From positions 87,592,001 through 87,656,000 of the forward strand of contig NC_133157.1 of assembly GCF_040802235.1 (NCBI RefSeq): DNA of 64,000 nucleotides. The letters are read 5' to 3'. Origin of the DNA: Manis javanica. Lineage: Eukaryota; Chordata; Mammalia; Pholidota; Manidae. The notes beneath the pieces are model-generated. The model made no database searches. It had not been told where the DNA came from and saw only the letters and a program-made list of their open reading frames with translations. How positions within the stretch are numbered: position 1 is the first letter of the stretch; every line of letters starts with the position of its first letter. Below are positions 22,474 to 34,300 of this stretch, one piece after another. The translations under genes were made by a program, and so were the position numbers.

Positions 22474-22477
22474 GTAT

Positions 22478-23005
22478 CCTCTTCCATAGTTTGAATCTTA
22501 CTGCTGCCCTCACGCAACTGACCTCTGAGCATGTTCTTGGGCACAGCACAGCAGGCCCGCATCACAGAGGGTGGCCTGACCACAAAGGGCTCCTGAGGGT
22601 GGGGGAGGGGACAGAGGAGGAGCAGGCTGTACCACAGCCCCTCCCCCACTGCCCAGTCCCACAGGGCTCTGCACCTTCCTGGGCCTTCTGGGTCCTTCTT
22701 TCCAACCCTATTCACTTTGCCAGAGAGATGATTTTTCCATTCATCCTGACATTATCTGGTTCCCATTGTCCTTTAGAGATCTTGGCTAGAGGCCCACCAA
22801 TTTCATAAACCTTGAAATTATTAAGTTGAGCCTGGAATTTTAGCTGTTTCCCAAGGATTTTTGCTCAGGATTTCCTCTGTTCAGCTTCCCCACATAATGT
22901 TTATGTCTCGTATAAACCAAGGCACAGAACTTAAATTTATTTTACACTTATTTAGATTTGTGAATTTCCACCAAAAGATAGTCCTCACTTTCTGTATAAG
23001 TTTCA
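22478..23005. other. No recognisable gene
   Basis: Right flank of the provirus. Presumed continuation of the SPATA31-like locus upstream region, but no exon 1 or 2 similarity is visible. Confidence 0.35.
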
Positions 23006-23007
23006 AT

Positions 23008-23330
23008 CATGTTGTCTTAGCCAGTGGGGCTGCCATCACAACATGCCACAGGCCGGATAGATTAAAAACAACAGAAATGTACTTCTCACAGCTCTGGAGG
23101 CAGGAAAGTCCAAGATGAAGGCCCCGTTATGGCCACGTCTAGTGATGGTCCTCTTTCTGGTCCTCCTCCCAGAGGCTTCTCACTGTGTTCCCTGTGGGAG
23201 GGGGTTAGGGACCTCCCGGAGCCTCTTTTATAAGGCCCTCATCCCCTGAATAAGGGCTGAGAATCACCTGCCCATGGCCCCACATCTTAACATCTTGAGG
23301 AGTTAGGATTTCAACCTGTGAATCCTGGGA
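23008..23330 (-). mobile_element. MaLR/MLT1-type LTR fragment, antisense
   Basis: The plus strand carries GTCTTAGCCAGTGGGGCTGCC, ACAACAGAAATGTACTTCTCA and CAGCTCTGGAGGCAGGAAAG, the reverse complement of the 3' end of MLT1-like LTRs. A diverged body with TTATAAGG-CCCTCATC follows. Confidence 0.65.
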
Positions 23331-23334
23331 GGAC

Positions 23335-25440
23335 ACAGACATTCAGACACGCACATGTGCAGAAGCCAGGAATGGGTGAGGGTGAGCTCAGGGTACTGGG
23401 TGAGCACTGACCCTTAAGGTCTGCAGGGTAGAGGATGAGACTAGGAGTCAAACCTTAGGGCTGAGTCAGGTCTAGAGCAGTCTCATCAGACATCCCTAGG
23501 GTGCATATTTTTTTCTGCGTGAGCCTTGCTTCCCTTCCCCTCCCCTCCATACCACTGGAGCCTCAAGGCCAACCTGAACCAGAGAGAGGGAGCTTCGAGT
23601 CGTCTATGTATTCGCTTATGATACCATCGTATGTCCTCTCTGCGGCAGTAAGTCAGGATTCACGTGGTGAATGTGTCTTGATGCTCCATGTGGACTTAAT
23701 GTGTATCCCCAGCAAAGTGGTCGTAATGTTTTTCTACAGGTCTGGTGGGAATGGCATTCGAGTTTATTTGGTTTTATTGTCATGAATGTGCACATTCTTA
23801 ATCACATTCTGCGCCTACTATTGCTTCTGTGGCCTGTATATCATTTCCTCCTTTATGATGTTCTCATGCTGAATTTAATCTTTTATCAAAGTTTGGACTT
23901 AGGTCTGTTTTCTATCCATATTTGACCTCTTTATTTTTTCCATAACTCTATTTTCAATATATTTTATCTGATTTTGTATGCCACTTAAAAATCTTACCCA
24001 GCTATCTTTCACTTGAACTTGTTCTATTATGATTTATTTCTATCACCTTATTTGATGCTTTATTTTCCATACTTTATTTTTTTCTGCACCTTTTGCATCT
24101 TCCATTTTATAGATCAAGTATTTTTTTTGTTTGAATTTGGAAATTTTTAGCATTGTAATGGTTTTATATTATTATGTGAATTTCCTCCTCAGTTTCTTAC
24201 ATGTGTCAACTTTAGCATCATCTCAGCAAACCAAGCAAGTTTTCTCACCTCCTCTGATTTTGCTTTTTCCATCATCATGGCCCTTATTTCAAGGGGATAT
24301 TTCCTGAAGCTGTACTTCTGGGTTATTTTGGATATGCTACATTTTCATGTATTTTTTTGTTATACAATAAACAACACTTACATCAGTCCTTATTTCCACA
24401 AATGTAACAGCATATTCTTAAGTTTATTTTTTTCCTATTGGAATATTTCCTGTAAGAAAATTTTCAACAGATTTCTGTGAGATAATACTTTGGAGGCCTT
24501 ATTTTCTGATAACATGTTTTTGCATGTCCTAATGTTTAAAAGACCTTGGCTGAATGTAAAGGCTTAAAACTTGTTTCCTTTCAATTTTTTAAAACATGTC
24601 ATTGCCCTGTATTCTTATCTCCAATGTTGCTGTTGAAAATCCAGATGTCAATCAAAATAAATTTTTCTTTAAAGGATGATCTGATGTTTCATCCTTTCAT
24701 CAGGATGTTACAAAACAGAGGATAAATCATTTTACAACTATAAAGTTAACTAAAATATCAATGCAGTACTAAAGGAATTGAAGCCTTCTTGAGACATTTA
24801 AGTATACAGGAAAATTAAGTATCACACACTGAGTGAAAAAAAAAAAAGACAATGAAAGAGACAGTCATTAGATCCAGGTATGGTTTATACTTGGAACTTC
24901 CAAAGAGTTAATGCTGACAGCTGGCAGCCAGCCTAGCAAGCTATCTGTCCAAAATTAATCTTTTGTCAAGGAGAATAAGAATTAGGTTTTCTTGGAGATG
25001 TTATATTTCTATTTAATAATTCAAAGTAAAGGTAAGTAATACTGGAGAGTAAGAAATAACGTACTTTCTATGTACTAAATCTGAGGAAAACTACCATATT
25101 TTTATGAATTCGAAATGATATCTATTGTAAGTTGCATCCCTTTTCAGAAGTGTATTTTAGAATTGATGGTATGTTATTTAAAAATGACATGATTCCAAAC
25201 AATTAATGGAAAGGATATAATTATCTTCTCAGAACCTGGATGTTTTGGAAGCTTAGGTATATTCACACGTGACTTGTTTTCATCAAAATTGAATCATGAC
25301 ACCTGCACCTGTGGTTAAAAAGCAAACAAACATGCTGTAGATTCATTTGAGATTCCATGATCAAAATCAACCTATTAACAAAGCATGGAAGACTATAATT
25401 GTAAAAGAGAATATAAATTACATAACACTAAAAAAAAATT
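23335..25440. other. AT-rich DNA without a gene
   Basis: No supportable coding region. 23.5-24.7 kb is pyrimidine- and T-rich, and the small open frames there are low complexity. Probably includes eroded L1 or L2 sequence that I could not identify. Confidence 0.35.
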
Positions 25441-25722
25441 CAAGTAAATCTGAAGATCTAATTGGCTTTAAGTGATTCATGAATTGGGCAGCACCCCATC
25501 TTGCAAGTAGAGGGGAGCTCTGAGGAGTTGTACAAAATAGGTTTTATAGGAAGGACGATGGGATGTGAAGTTATTAACAAAAGAAAGGAGGGGTTTGTTT
25601 CAGGCGAGGACATGTTTTTGGTGGAAAAGGAATGGCAGGTTTTTATCATGCTCATCACCTCATTAGCACTGGTCGGGAAATTTCAGATTGTTAAAAGATG
25701 AATCCATGAAATAGATTGAAAC

Positions 25723-26277
25723 TGAGAAACACACTGGTTCCAATTCAATAAGTGGACACAGAGACAAAGAGAACAGCGGAGCGAGGCTTTAATGACAATC
25801 TTGCAAGATCAGGTGTCTGGTGGGCAGGCACACCTGGGGAGTTTGGTGCTAATTTATCTCCTAGGGCGCGAGTCCCTGCCCTGGTTCCTCATTGGCTGAG
25901 TACTACAGGGTTCACAGTCTTCCCGGGACGTCGCCTAAGCTTGTTACATCTTTACATGTCTTATTCTTAGTGGTAGGTTTAAAAAAACTCAAACAGGTAT
26001 TGCCAGGCCCTTATCAATTTCCCCACCCCCACTCAGCCTGAGCAGCTTCCACCACGTGGCCCTTTGTTAATACCTTACTGTTAAAATGTTTAAACATCCT
26101 GAGAATTAGGTTTGGAGTGGATTAATGATTGTGCATTGAGTCCCCTATACAGAATTTTATTGTTGTTAACAACCATTTGATCAATAAATATGAGAGATGC
26201 CCTCTCAAAAAAAAAAAAAATGTTTAAACATCCTAGTGGGAATAAATCACATTTAGGTTTTATACTCTTTCCTAACG
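25723..26277 (-). repeat. ERV2 3' LTR (with a small retroposon inserted)
   Basis: The sequence aligns with 39795-40278, sharing GAGGCTTTAATGACAATCTT, GAGTACTACAGGGTTCACAG and ATCCTAGTGGGAATAAATCA. The extra length comes from an insertion at about 26103-26218. The outer end on the right is GTTAGG, where the 5' LTR has TGTTAGG, so the terminal TG is mutated. Confidence 0.8.
26103..26218 (+). mobile_element. Short poly(A)-tailed retroposon inside the ERV2 3' LTR
   Basis: About 115 bp is present here and absent from the 5' LTR. It begins GAGAATTAGG and contains ATTGTTGTTAACAACCATTT and CAATAAATATGAGAGATGCC. It ends in about 14 A and is flanked by a direct repeat of AAATGTTTAAACATCCT. These are hallmarks of L1-mediated insertion. 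It could be a severely 5'-truncated L1 3' end or a SINE. No tRNA-like head is visible. Confidence 0.75.
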
Positions 26278-26297
26278 GTTCCCCCCTCTTTTTATTT
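26278..26297 (-). promoter_or_regulatory. ERV2 polypurine tract
   Basis: The minus strand reads AAATAAAAAGAGGGGGGAAC directly before the 3' LTR. Confidence 0.75.
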
Positions 26298-26299
26298 AA

Positions 26300-27900
26300 G
26301 AATTTCTGATTTTATTCTCGGTAATGTATTTTAATTTACGCTTGGTCCTTTCTCAAATTTCTCTAATAGCTTTTTACTCTCTTCCTCATAGTTCAAATTT
26401 TCTTCTAATAAGATTATTTTGCGTGTAGGTCATAGGTATTTGCTTGTTTATGGCTGCCTTTATAAGCTTTTGAGTCAAGCCTCCCACACATCCTACAGAA
26501 TCCTGATACAGCATCCTACAGAAGTCTCGCAACTGTAACAAGGGATGTTAAAACAGAGGCAACTATACTTTTCTATTTTCTAAACCATTTTTCCAACCAG
26601 TCTATAGAAGGGTCACTGGTGCCAGTTTTCAGCTAATTCATTAGCTAAAGTGGTGCCTTGTAATGATCTACAACTGCTACGAAAAAAAATTTTTTTTCAT
26701 TGGGTGTGGAGAGAAATGCCAGGGTAAATGGAATGGCCAATTGGACTAAAGCACAAGGCCTAGTCCAGGTGGGTGGCAACAAGTAGCGCAGGTTTTCCCT
26801 TCTACAGTACCACCAAACATCCACCCGGGGGATGCATAATTTCGAGAAGTTGCTCTCTTTAGAAACAAGTCAATAAATAGTTCCCCACAGGAGTTTTGAA
26901 ACCTTCCCCTTGCCTAGAGAGGCATGAGGAGTGATTCATTTTCCTTATAGAAAAAGAGGGGATTGCCCTTGGGTCTGACTTCTTTAGTGCATGAAAGAGT
27001 AAAGACAAAGCCCTTACAAGTCTCATTTCCCCAAGCGTTCTTGTCCTGGTACAGGGCCAACATGCAGTTCATTTCAGTGGAGTCTCTGTCCTAGCAGAGA
27101 GGGCATGGGACCACCTGCACCTGTGGCCATCCAGCAGCGCATGCGTAACAATCGCTTTTATTCAAAGCAAGTACTGAAAATTTAACTTACTCTACTCAGG
27201 CATTGGTGTCTCTATAACTTGTCTCTATTTCAAGAGTCTGTTTTAGGTCTTTTATCTCTGTTACAGTAACTAGTCTAGGGTCATTATGGGGAAGCTCTGG
27301 CTTGTTATGTCTCTCAGGATTGGGGGTGGCTACTATGGGTGAAGTCTTGCCTCTGATTAAATTAAGACTAAACCTTCCCACGGGATCTACTCTGTTGACA
27401 TCTACAGTGAGTCCGTAAACATGAGGGGCAATTACAGGGTTTGAGTCTAAATCTTGAGGTCTATGTATACTTAATAAAAGGGGGTTACACTGTCTGTCTT
27501 GGCAATTGTCAGGAGGAATTCTTTTAGCTAAGTGGAGCTTTCCTTTTTTTTAAAGATTTTTCTGTTGCATGAGGGGCCGTCCACCCTTGAAACTGGGTAG
27601 TCCACCAAACACTGCTCCACCTTGGACATGGGGGCCTACTTGCCTTTTTATTCTATTAAGATTTGTCTATTCGGGACAGAGATACTTATTATCTCTAGAA
27701 AGCTGTTTTTGGCCATTTAGGTCACCACAAGAGAGAACCTGACAAGCATCAAACCTAATGGCTTGGGGGCTTGATGTTTTAGTAATATTGATTACCGGTT
27801 TGACAGGATAACCAGGAGTTCCTTCCCATCTTAGGGCTCTCTGTGACTTGCCTGTGAAATACAGAGTTAGGATAAAAATCAACATTTTAGGTTCTTTTTA
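26300..27900 (-). pseudogene. env: ERV2 env remnant
   Basis: Minus-strand fragments look like a retroviral surface protein. The frame 27885-27667 starts with a hydrophobic leader (MLIFILTLYFTGKSQ) and then CQVLSCGDLNGQ. The frame 27381-27196 is polar SU-like sequence. Stops and frame changes abound, and I could not recognise a transmembrane subunit with confidence. The position, between an integrase-like fragment and the 3' LTR, supports env. Confidence 0.55.
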
Positions 27901-27989
27901 GTTTCAGCCTTAAGGGTTGGTTAGCCACCTGGGACACTTGCCAATTCTGTTTTGTCCCCAGATCTCCCAGTCAGTTTCTCTGGTGTAAT

Positions 27990-28150
27990 GAGCCCCACCC
28001 TTTCCAGCCTTCCTCACTGCAGTCTCCGCGATCAGGAGCACTTGGGAGGGGCCTTCCCAGCTGGCTGGAGTCCATCTTCTTTCCAGGATTTTACTAACAC
28101 CAGGTCTCTAGGCTGGAAGCAGTGAGCGAAGAACTCAAGTGGGGGAGTGT
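27990..28150 (-). pseudogene. pol: ERV2 integrase C-terminal remnant
   Basis: The minus strand near 28130-28010 reads FQPRDLVLVKSWK, then WEGPSQVLL and ETAVRKAGKGW. This resembles the C-terminal beta-barrel of class I ERV integrase. The upstream RT, RNase H and catalytic core are not present: only about 480 bp separate it from gag capsid, so pol is mostly deleted. Confidence 0.55.
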
Positions 28151-28627
28151 GGGTCCTTTCAGCTTGAAAGAAGGTAAGGTAGAAGACATGGCCAGCACAT
28201 ATTCCATCTTTTTCAAGTAAACTTGCTTCATATTTTAAAATTTGAGAATCTATTAGCCAGTGCCCAGCCCACTGATTAAGTAAGCATGACCCAAACCTGG
28301 TGAGGAGTACTGACTATGAGGGTTCCTCCGAGTTAATTTCCTGCTCTCTTCCATCAGTAAGGTCATGGCTGTGATGGCCTGAACGCATTCAGTCCATCCT
28401 CAAGAGACAGGGTCTAGTAGTTTAGACATAAAGGCCACTGGTTGTTTCTTTCATCCCCAGGCTTGGGTCAAAACCCTACAGAGAACCTTGTTCAACAGTA
28501 ACAAAGTAGTGAAACTGCTTCTCTAATGATGGGAGTGCCAGGACTGGGGTAGTGACTAAAGATTGCTTTCAATTCCTCTAGAATTTGCAGTTCCACTGAG
28601 TCCATTGGAGAGGGTCTGGCTCTCCCT

Positions 28628-28920
28628 CTAACAATTTGAAATACAAGCTTCTAGCCTCTCTTCTAACACTTTTTGAGCTTCTCTCAGTAATTCTTCTCTA
28701 GGTTTTTCATTCCATCTATCTACATTCTGTAATTTCTTAGATACATCTGGCCAATTTTTGGTCACAAAATTGACTTTTAAAAGATCGTGTCCTACCTGAG
28801 CTTCTGGGTCAAGTTCTGAATGTTTTCTCATCTGGTCCCTGAGTCTCTATGAAAATGCAGTTGGGGTCTCTTCCTTTTCCCATTGGACTTCAATCACCTT
28901 AGAAACATTCTGAGATCTTG
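28628..28920 (-). pseudogene. gag: ERV2 gag capsid C-terminal remnant
   Basis: The readable frame 28831-28628 has NWPDVSKKLQNVDRW and REELLREAQKVLEER. This is the pattern seen at the end of gammaretrovirus-like capsid, just after the major homology region. The sequence is broken at 28924 by the ERV1 insertion, so the rest of gag would lie beyond ERV1's far end at 37430. Confidence 0.6.
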
Positions 28921-28924
28921 GGGC

Positions 28925-29416
28925 TGTTGGATTCTAGCAGAGGAGGACGCCACCCCAAATCACTCACGATAGGCGTCTCTTGATGCAACAAGCAAGAGGA
29001 ATTTATTCAGGAACCAGCTAGCTGGGGTCCAAGTTAGCCCGACGCAGCGGGTCTCAACAAGGACCCTGAACACACAAAGCCAGAAGGTTTTATAGCATTT
29101 TCAAAGGGGCAGCATTTCCCACAACCACAATACAGTGTTTTTCCATAGACACATAAATCTTTGGCTGGGGCCACATCCTGGGGTCTGGTTAGATAAGATT
29201 ACCTTCGGAATGTTTAGGGTGGTTCTAGCAAGATAAGCTTGGTGTGTATGATTAACTGATTTGAGGTCAGCTAACTAAAGGTCACTACATTTAACACTGG
29301 CTGACTAACTTGTTTTTCAAGATTCTAATAATTTTCCTCCTTCTAGGTTAGGGGGTGGTATTTAAGCCTTTAAGATGGCTGTACTTATGCTAACTTATGA
29401 TTTTTCAGATCCTACA
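28925..29416 (-). repeat. ERV1 3' LTR
   Basis: 492 bp, from TGTAGGATCTG (29416) to GAATCCAACA (28925) on the minus strand. The U3 half is almost identical to the ERV4 3' LTR, while R-U5 is not. Confidence 0.93.
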
Positions 29417-29433
29417 TTTCCCCACTTCTCTTT
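29417..29433 (-). promoter_or_regulatory. ERV1 polypurine tract
   Basis: The minus strand reads AAAGAGAAGTGGGGAAA directly before the TGTAGG of the 3' LTR. Confidence 0.9.
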
Positions 29434-29446
29434 AGGGGCATTCCAA

Positions 29447-31301
29447 TCATGGAATGTTTGTATCTTCTTGTGGGGTGAGTGAATGATATTGTTGCCTCAA
29501 CATCAGTACATGAACAGCACTCACTCTTTCTCTAACAAAAGTTATCAGCCGATTTAATATGCAGGGTCTTAAAGTGAGGAGCAACACAAGGATGAGTAAA
29601 GGCCCAGCCAGAGTGGATATCAGGGTTGTAAACCACGGGGATCTAGTGAACCAAGATTCAAATAGCCCTTGGCCGGCTTCCCGTTCTTTCTTTCTCTGGT
29701 CTAGCCTTTCCCTAAGCTTTGACATTGAATCTCTTACTATTCCGGAATGATCTGCATAAAAGCAGCATTCTTCTTTTAAAGCTGCACACAGTCCTCCTTC
29801 TTTTAGGAACAGCAGATCCAGCCCTCGTCTATTCTGCAAGACTACCTCAGAGAGGGAAGTCAGAGATTCTTCAAGTTTTGTAATGGACTGCTCTATGGTC
29901 TTTAAGTCTTCATCAATAGCTGTCCTTAGTCCTTCATAATGTTGGTTCCCTTGGACAATAGCAGCTGCCCCCGTTCCCACTCCGGCTGCGACTCCTATCC
30001 CTAACAACACGGCTAAGGTCAGCGAGACCGGCTCTCTCTTATATCTATGCCTAGGTTCAAATTCAGCTACGAATGAGAGATCATCATGATACATCAACCT
30101 GGGCACCAGCTGAACCATGATACAGAAATCGCGGGAGGAGTTGAAGGCAGAAGTAGAGACACATGGGGTCACTCCAGTGTTACAAGCCCGCCATCCCTCG
30201 GGAGGAGGGACTAGATACTCATTTTCACCTGAGGAGGTTACAGCTATGGTTTCATTACACAAAGCTTTATGGGTGGGGGGAACTGTACCTAAACATCTTC
30301 CTCTTCCAGTTACTTCGGTCAGGGTTAGTTTCCTATGGCTCCCCCAGCTACAGTTCTCGTGACGGGTCATCCTGTTAAAACTGCCCAACAATCCTAATCC
30401 TTCATAATAAGGCGGCCCAGAAGAGAAACACAACCAACAGGATCCAGTAGTGTTAGGATTGGTGGTGTTTAAGACCTGAAAAGCCCCTTCAAGGAGGTTG
30501 AGAAGGCGTTGTCCTGTGCTAGGAAAAGGGGTAACTTGGCCAAGAGTGGAGACAGAGGGAGTGGTGGCAGAGTTCATAGGTGGGGCTGAGGTCTGCTCTG
30601 GGGCTGGGGCTGGGAGACGCGGCCGATCCCACAGGACCGCGTTGGGTCCTACTGGGATAGTCGGGAGATCCTCTACCTTAAGCCTGAGCATAAACAAGAC
30701 TCCATCATCATAGCCACTCTGATAGAGCCTTAGTCCCCAACGTGAGCCCTTTTTCCCAGTGTGTTGCCCTTTTTCCTGCATCTGTGAAGGAGATGTCAAT
30801 AAGATTGCAGGTGGGATTAGTCATGCATTGGGCACGAGCGGCACTCCGTTGGATTTTTATGAGGCCTGGAGGAGGTCTCCCTGCACTTCCTGTCAGCCAA
30901 TGGCATGTCCCTGTCTGTTCACAACCCCAATTTTTACAGAAAAAATCTGTCTGCCCACCACACTGTGAGACCTCGGCATCGGTTGAGGGGGCTGGGCACA
31001 CATAAAAGCAGGTACTTTGGATCTCTTTCATAGTCCCAGAGCCCCAATGCACTGTATAATCCCGAGTGCCACATCCGGGTACCCCAATTTTATCTTCGTA
31101 CCAAGGGTCTTGTTTGAAGAGAGTGCATATATCTACAGTGAGGGTAGGCCACCAGGTTCCCCTAGGATGTTGTCCTGTTAACTGGACTACTACTTGGCGG
31201 GAGGCTGGGGTAATGATTTGCCACGTCAGTAACCTGGGTTCATGGGGGTTAGGGTTCTGGTGGGTTGGAAGTAGCAGGAGCATCAGAATCACTAATAACA
31301 T
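29447..31301 (-). pseudogene. env: ERV1 env (surface and transmembrane subunits), one frameshift
   Basis: The envelope frame starts at ATG 31301-31299, overlapping the pol end by about 50 bp, with a hydrophobic leader. The first frame covers the SU N-terminal part to about 30708. A 1-nt change near 30740, seen by comparison with ERV4, moves the rest to the frame ending at 29447. SU has a CWLC (CXXC) motif. A basic RYKR cleavage site precedes a hydrophobic fusion-peptide-like stretch. TM carries a CX6CC motif (CAALKEECC), then a membrane anchor ([10 protein letters not shown]) and short tail. The break sits in SU, so no full-length product is expected. An SU/TM frame of 450 codons remains open downstream of it. 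Confidence 0.92.
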
Positions 31302-34300
31302 AGTTCTTCCTACACAAGCGAAGCTTAAGGGGGTTATCAGTCCGAGTTACTCGCCAATCCGTGTCCGACTGGGGCGCTTTCTTCAGATGTGAAGCGTGTA
31401 CCCAGGAGGAGATGCCATCTACTTTCACGGCTGTGGGAGTGGTCAAGAGGACGATGAAGGGTCCTTTCCACCGAGGCTCAAGGTTTCCTGTTCGGTGTCG
31501 TCTTATGTAAACGGGGTCTCCCACCTGGAACTGATGAGGCACCGACAGGTCTTCCGGCCAATAGGCTTCCCGGATGGTGGCCCACACTTCTCTCTGTACA
31601 ACTTCTAGGGCCCGTAACCTTTCAAGCGGAAACTTATTAGTTACACATTCGGGAGGTGCGTGGAGGTGAGCCGACTCAAGCGGAGCCGGGGCTCCAAACA
31701 TTATCTCAAAGGGTGTTAGCCCAAAGCGGCCGGGCGTGTTTCGGACTGGAAATAAAGCGAAGGGAAGGAGGACCAACCAATCACACAAACCAGTCTCTAT
31801 GGATAATTTAGTCAAGGTCTCTTTTAGAGTTCTATTCATCCTTTCTCCCTGTCCTGAGCTCTGGGGCCTGTATGCACAATGCAATTTCCAATCTGTCCCC
31901 AGGATCTTGGCCAATCCTTGACTTACCTGGGCAACGAAAGCAGGTCCATTATCGGAACCGATTACCTTGGGGATTCCGAACCTTGGAAATATTTCTTCAA
32001 GTATCTTTTTGGATACTGTCTGGGCTGTCTCGGTCTTGGTGGGGAAAGCCTCCGTCCATCCTGAAAAAGTATCTAAAAAAACTAAAAGGTACTTATGTCC
32101 ATACTTAGCAGGCTTAATTTCAGTGAAGTCAACTTCCCAGTAAGCTCCCAGTCGATCTCCGCGAAGCCTTTTTCCGCATATCATTTGATGTTTATTCACA
32201 TTTACTAATTGGCAAGGGACGCAATTCTTCACCACTTCGTCTGCCATTTTTTCCAAACCAATGATATGATAAGGGGAGTGTCGAACCAGGGCTTTTAGGT
32301 TCTTGGCCCCTAAATGTGTCAATTGATGTAATTGCCTCAAATATTCTCCTGCCTCTTTCTGGGGCAGAATATTTTTCCCATCTCCTGACTTGTATGTTCC
32401 AAGGGGTGAAGATTTTTGGAACCCCAGTTTGTCCATCCGAGCGAGATCCTCGGGTGTATAGTGGAAGCTCTTGATACATGTTGCTTCCGGGTGCACTTGG
32501 AGGGATAAAAAGTTCATTCCCTGAGCTGCTTGTTTTGCGTCTTGGTCCGCCCTCCGGTTTCCTCGAGCTATTGGAGAGTCATCTTTCTGATGTCCAGGGC
32601 AATGTATTATCGCTACTTCCTTAGGCCTATGGATGGCTTCCAACAATTCTAAAATTTCCTGTTTGTTTTTAACATCTTTCCCGGCAGAAGTTAACAGCCC
32701 TCTCTGTCTATAAATAGCCCCGTGTATATGAGCGGTGGCAAAGGCGTATCGGCTGTCAGTGTAGACGTTAAGTCTCTTACCTTCTGGCATCCTTAGAGCC
32801 TGAGTCAGGGCGACGAGTTCTGCTCGCTGTGCAGAAGTGCCCGTTGGGAGTCCGCTGGCCCACACGATCCGGTCATCATCCACTACTGCAGCTCCCGCCA
32901 TCCTCTTACCTCCCATGATGTAACTGCTCCCATCTGTGTACCAAGTCAGGAGTCCTGGTCCTTCCAGGGGCTGATCTCGTAAGTCCCGGCGGGTCCCTGT
33001 CTCCTCAGCCAGGATTTCCTGGCAGGTATGGAGTACTTCTTTCCCCGGATCGGGGAGCAGAGTAGCCGGGTTTAGGATGGCGGGCGGGGCAAATTCCACA
33101 CGATCGCGATTTAGAAGCAAGGTTTGGTAGTGAGTCATTCTGGCGTTCGACATCCATCTTTCGGGTGGTTGCCGAATTACGCTTTCCAGCGCATGTGGAG
33201 CAACCACAACGAGCTTTTGTCCCAGCGTTAGTTTGTCAGAATCTTTAACCAAGAGGGCCACGGCCGCCACTACTCTCAAGCAGGCAGGCCATCTGCTACT
33301 CACTGGGTCCAATTTCTTTGACAAGTAGGAGACAGGCCTCTTCCAGGGTCCCCATTGTTGGGTCAACACTCCCCGAGCCACTCCGCTCCGTTCATCCACA
33401 AAGAGGACAAATGGCTTAGTGACATCTGGCAATGCCAGAGCAGGTGCTGACAGGAGGGCCTTCTTAACATCATCAAAGGCCTGCTGTTGTTCAGGTCCCC
33501 AAACAAACGGGACCGCCCCTTTGGTTAGGGGATACAGAGGGGCGGCTAAGGTGGCATATCTGGGTATCCACAGTCTACAAAACCCTGCCATCCCCAGAAA
33601 CTCGCGAACCTGGCGCGGAGTAGTGGGAACCGGGATCTGCATCACAGTCTGCTTTCGGGCTTCAGTAAGCCACCTTTTCCCCTCTCTCAGGGAGTATCCC
33701 AAATAAGTCACTTGTTGTTGGCAGATCTGTGCCTTCTTGGCAGATGCCCTATACCCCAATTTAGCAAGTTCAGTCAAAAGGGCTCCAGTGGCCTCTTGGC
33801 AGGCTTCCTGAGTAGGGGCTGCTATCAGTAAGTCATCAACATATTGTAACAAAGTTACCTGTGGGTTGGAGGCTCGGTAAAAGGCCAAGTCCTGATGTAA
33901 AGCCTCGTCAAAGAGGGTGGGTGAATTCTTGAATCCTTGTGGCAAGCGAGTCCAGGTCAATTGTCCAGTAGTTCCTGTGGAGGGGTCTTTCCATTCAAAA
34001 GCAAACAGCGGTTGGCTACTCTGGTGCAGGCGCAAACAAAAGAAGGCGTCTTTTAAATCTAAGACTGTATACCAGGTGTTTTCCGGGGCCAGAGAGCTTA
34101 ACAGGTTATAAGGGTTCGGCACAGTGGGATGAATGTCCTGTATCCTCTTATTAACTTCTCTTAAATCTTGCACTGGTCGATAATCTCCTGTTCCCGCTTT
34201 CTTTACAGGCAGCAAGGGAGTGTTCCATGGGGATTTACGTTTTACTAATATCCCCTGCTCTATGAGCCTCTGGATATGGGGCCTAATTCCATCTCTGGAT

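Larger units (their letters stand above)
20556..22477 (-). mobile_element. Gammaretrovirus-like provirus carrying an SH2B3 (LNK) segment, with GTAT target duplication
   Basis: This compact provirus, called ERV3 here, is bounded by GTAT on both sides (20556-20559 and 22474-22477), the 4-bp duplication typical of gammaretroviruses. In transcriptional order (right to left) it has about 75 bp of U3 (22473-22399), a gag matrix fragment (to 22158), about 560 bp related to cellular SH2B3 (about 22035-21479), a short unassigned stretch, a polypurine tract (21430-21412) and a complete 3' LTR (21411-20560). The rest of the 5' LTR, the PBS, leader, gag start, pol and env are missing. The matching target duplication and LTR ends show that the SH2B3 segment arrived inside the retroviral unit. 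It inserted in or near intron 2 of the SPATA31-like pseudogene. Confidence 0.88.
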
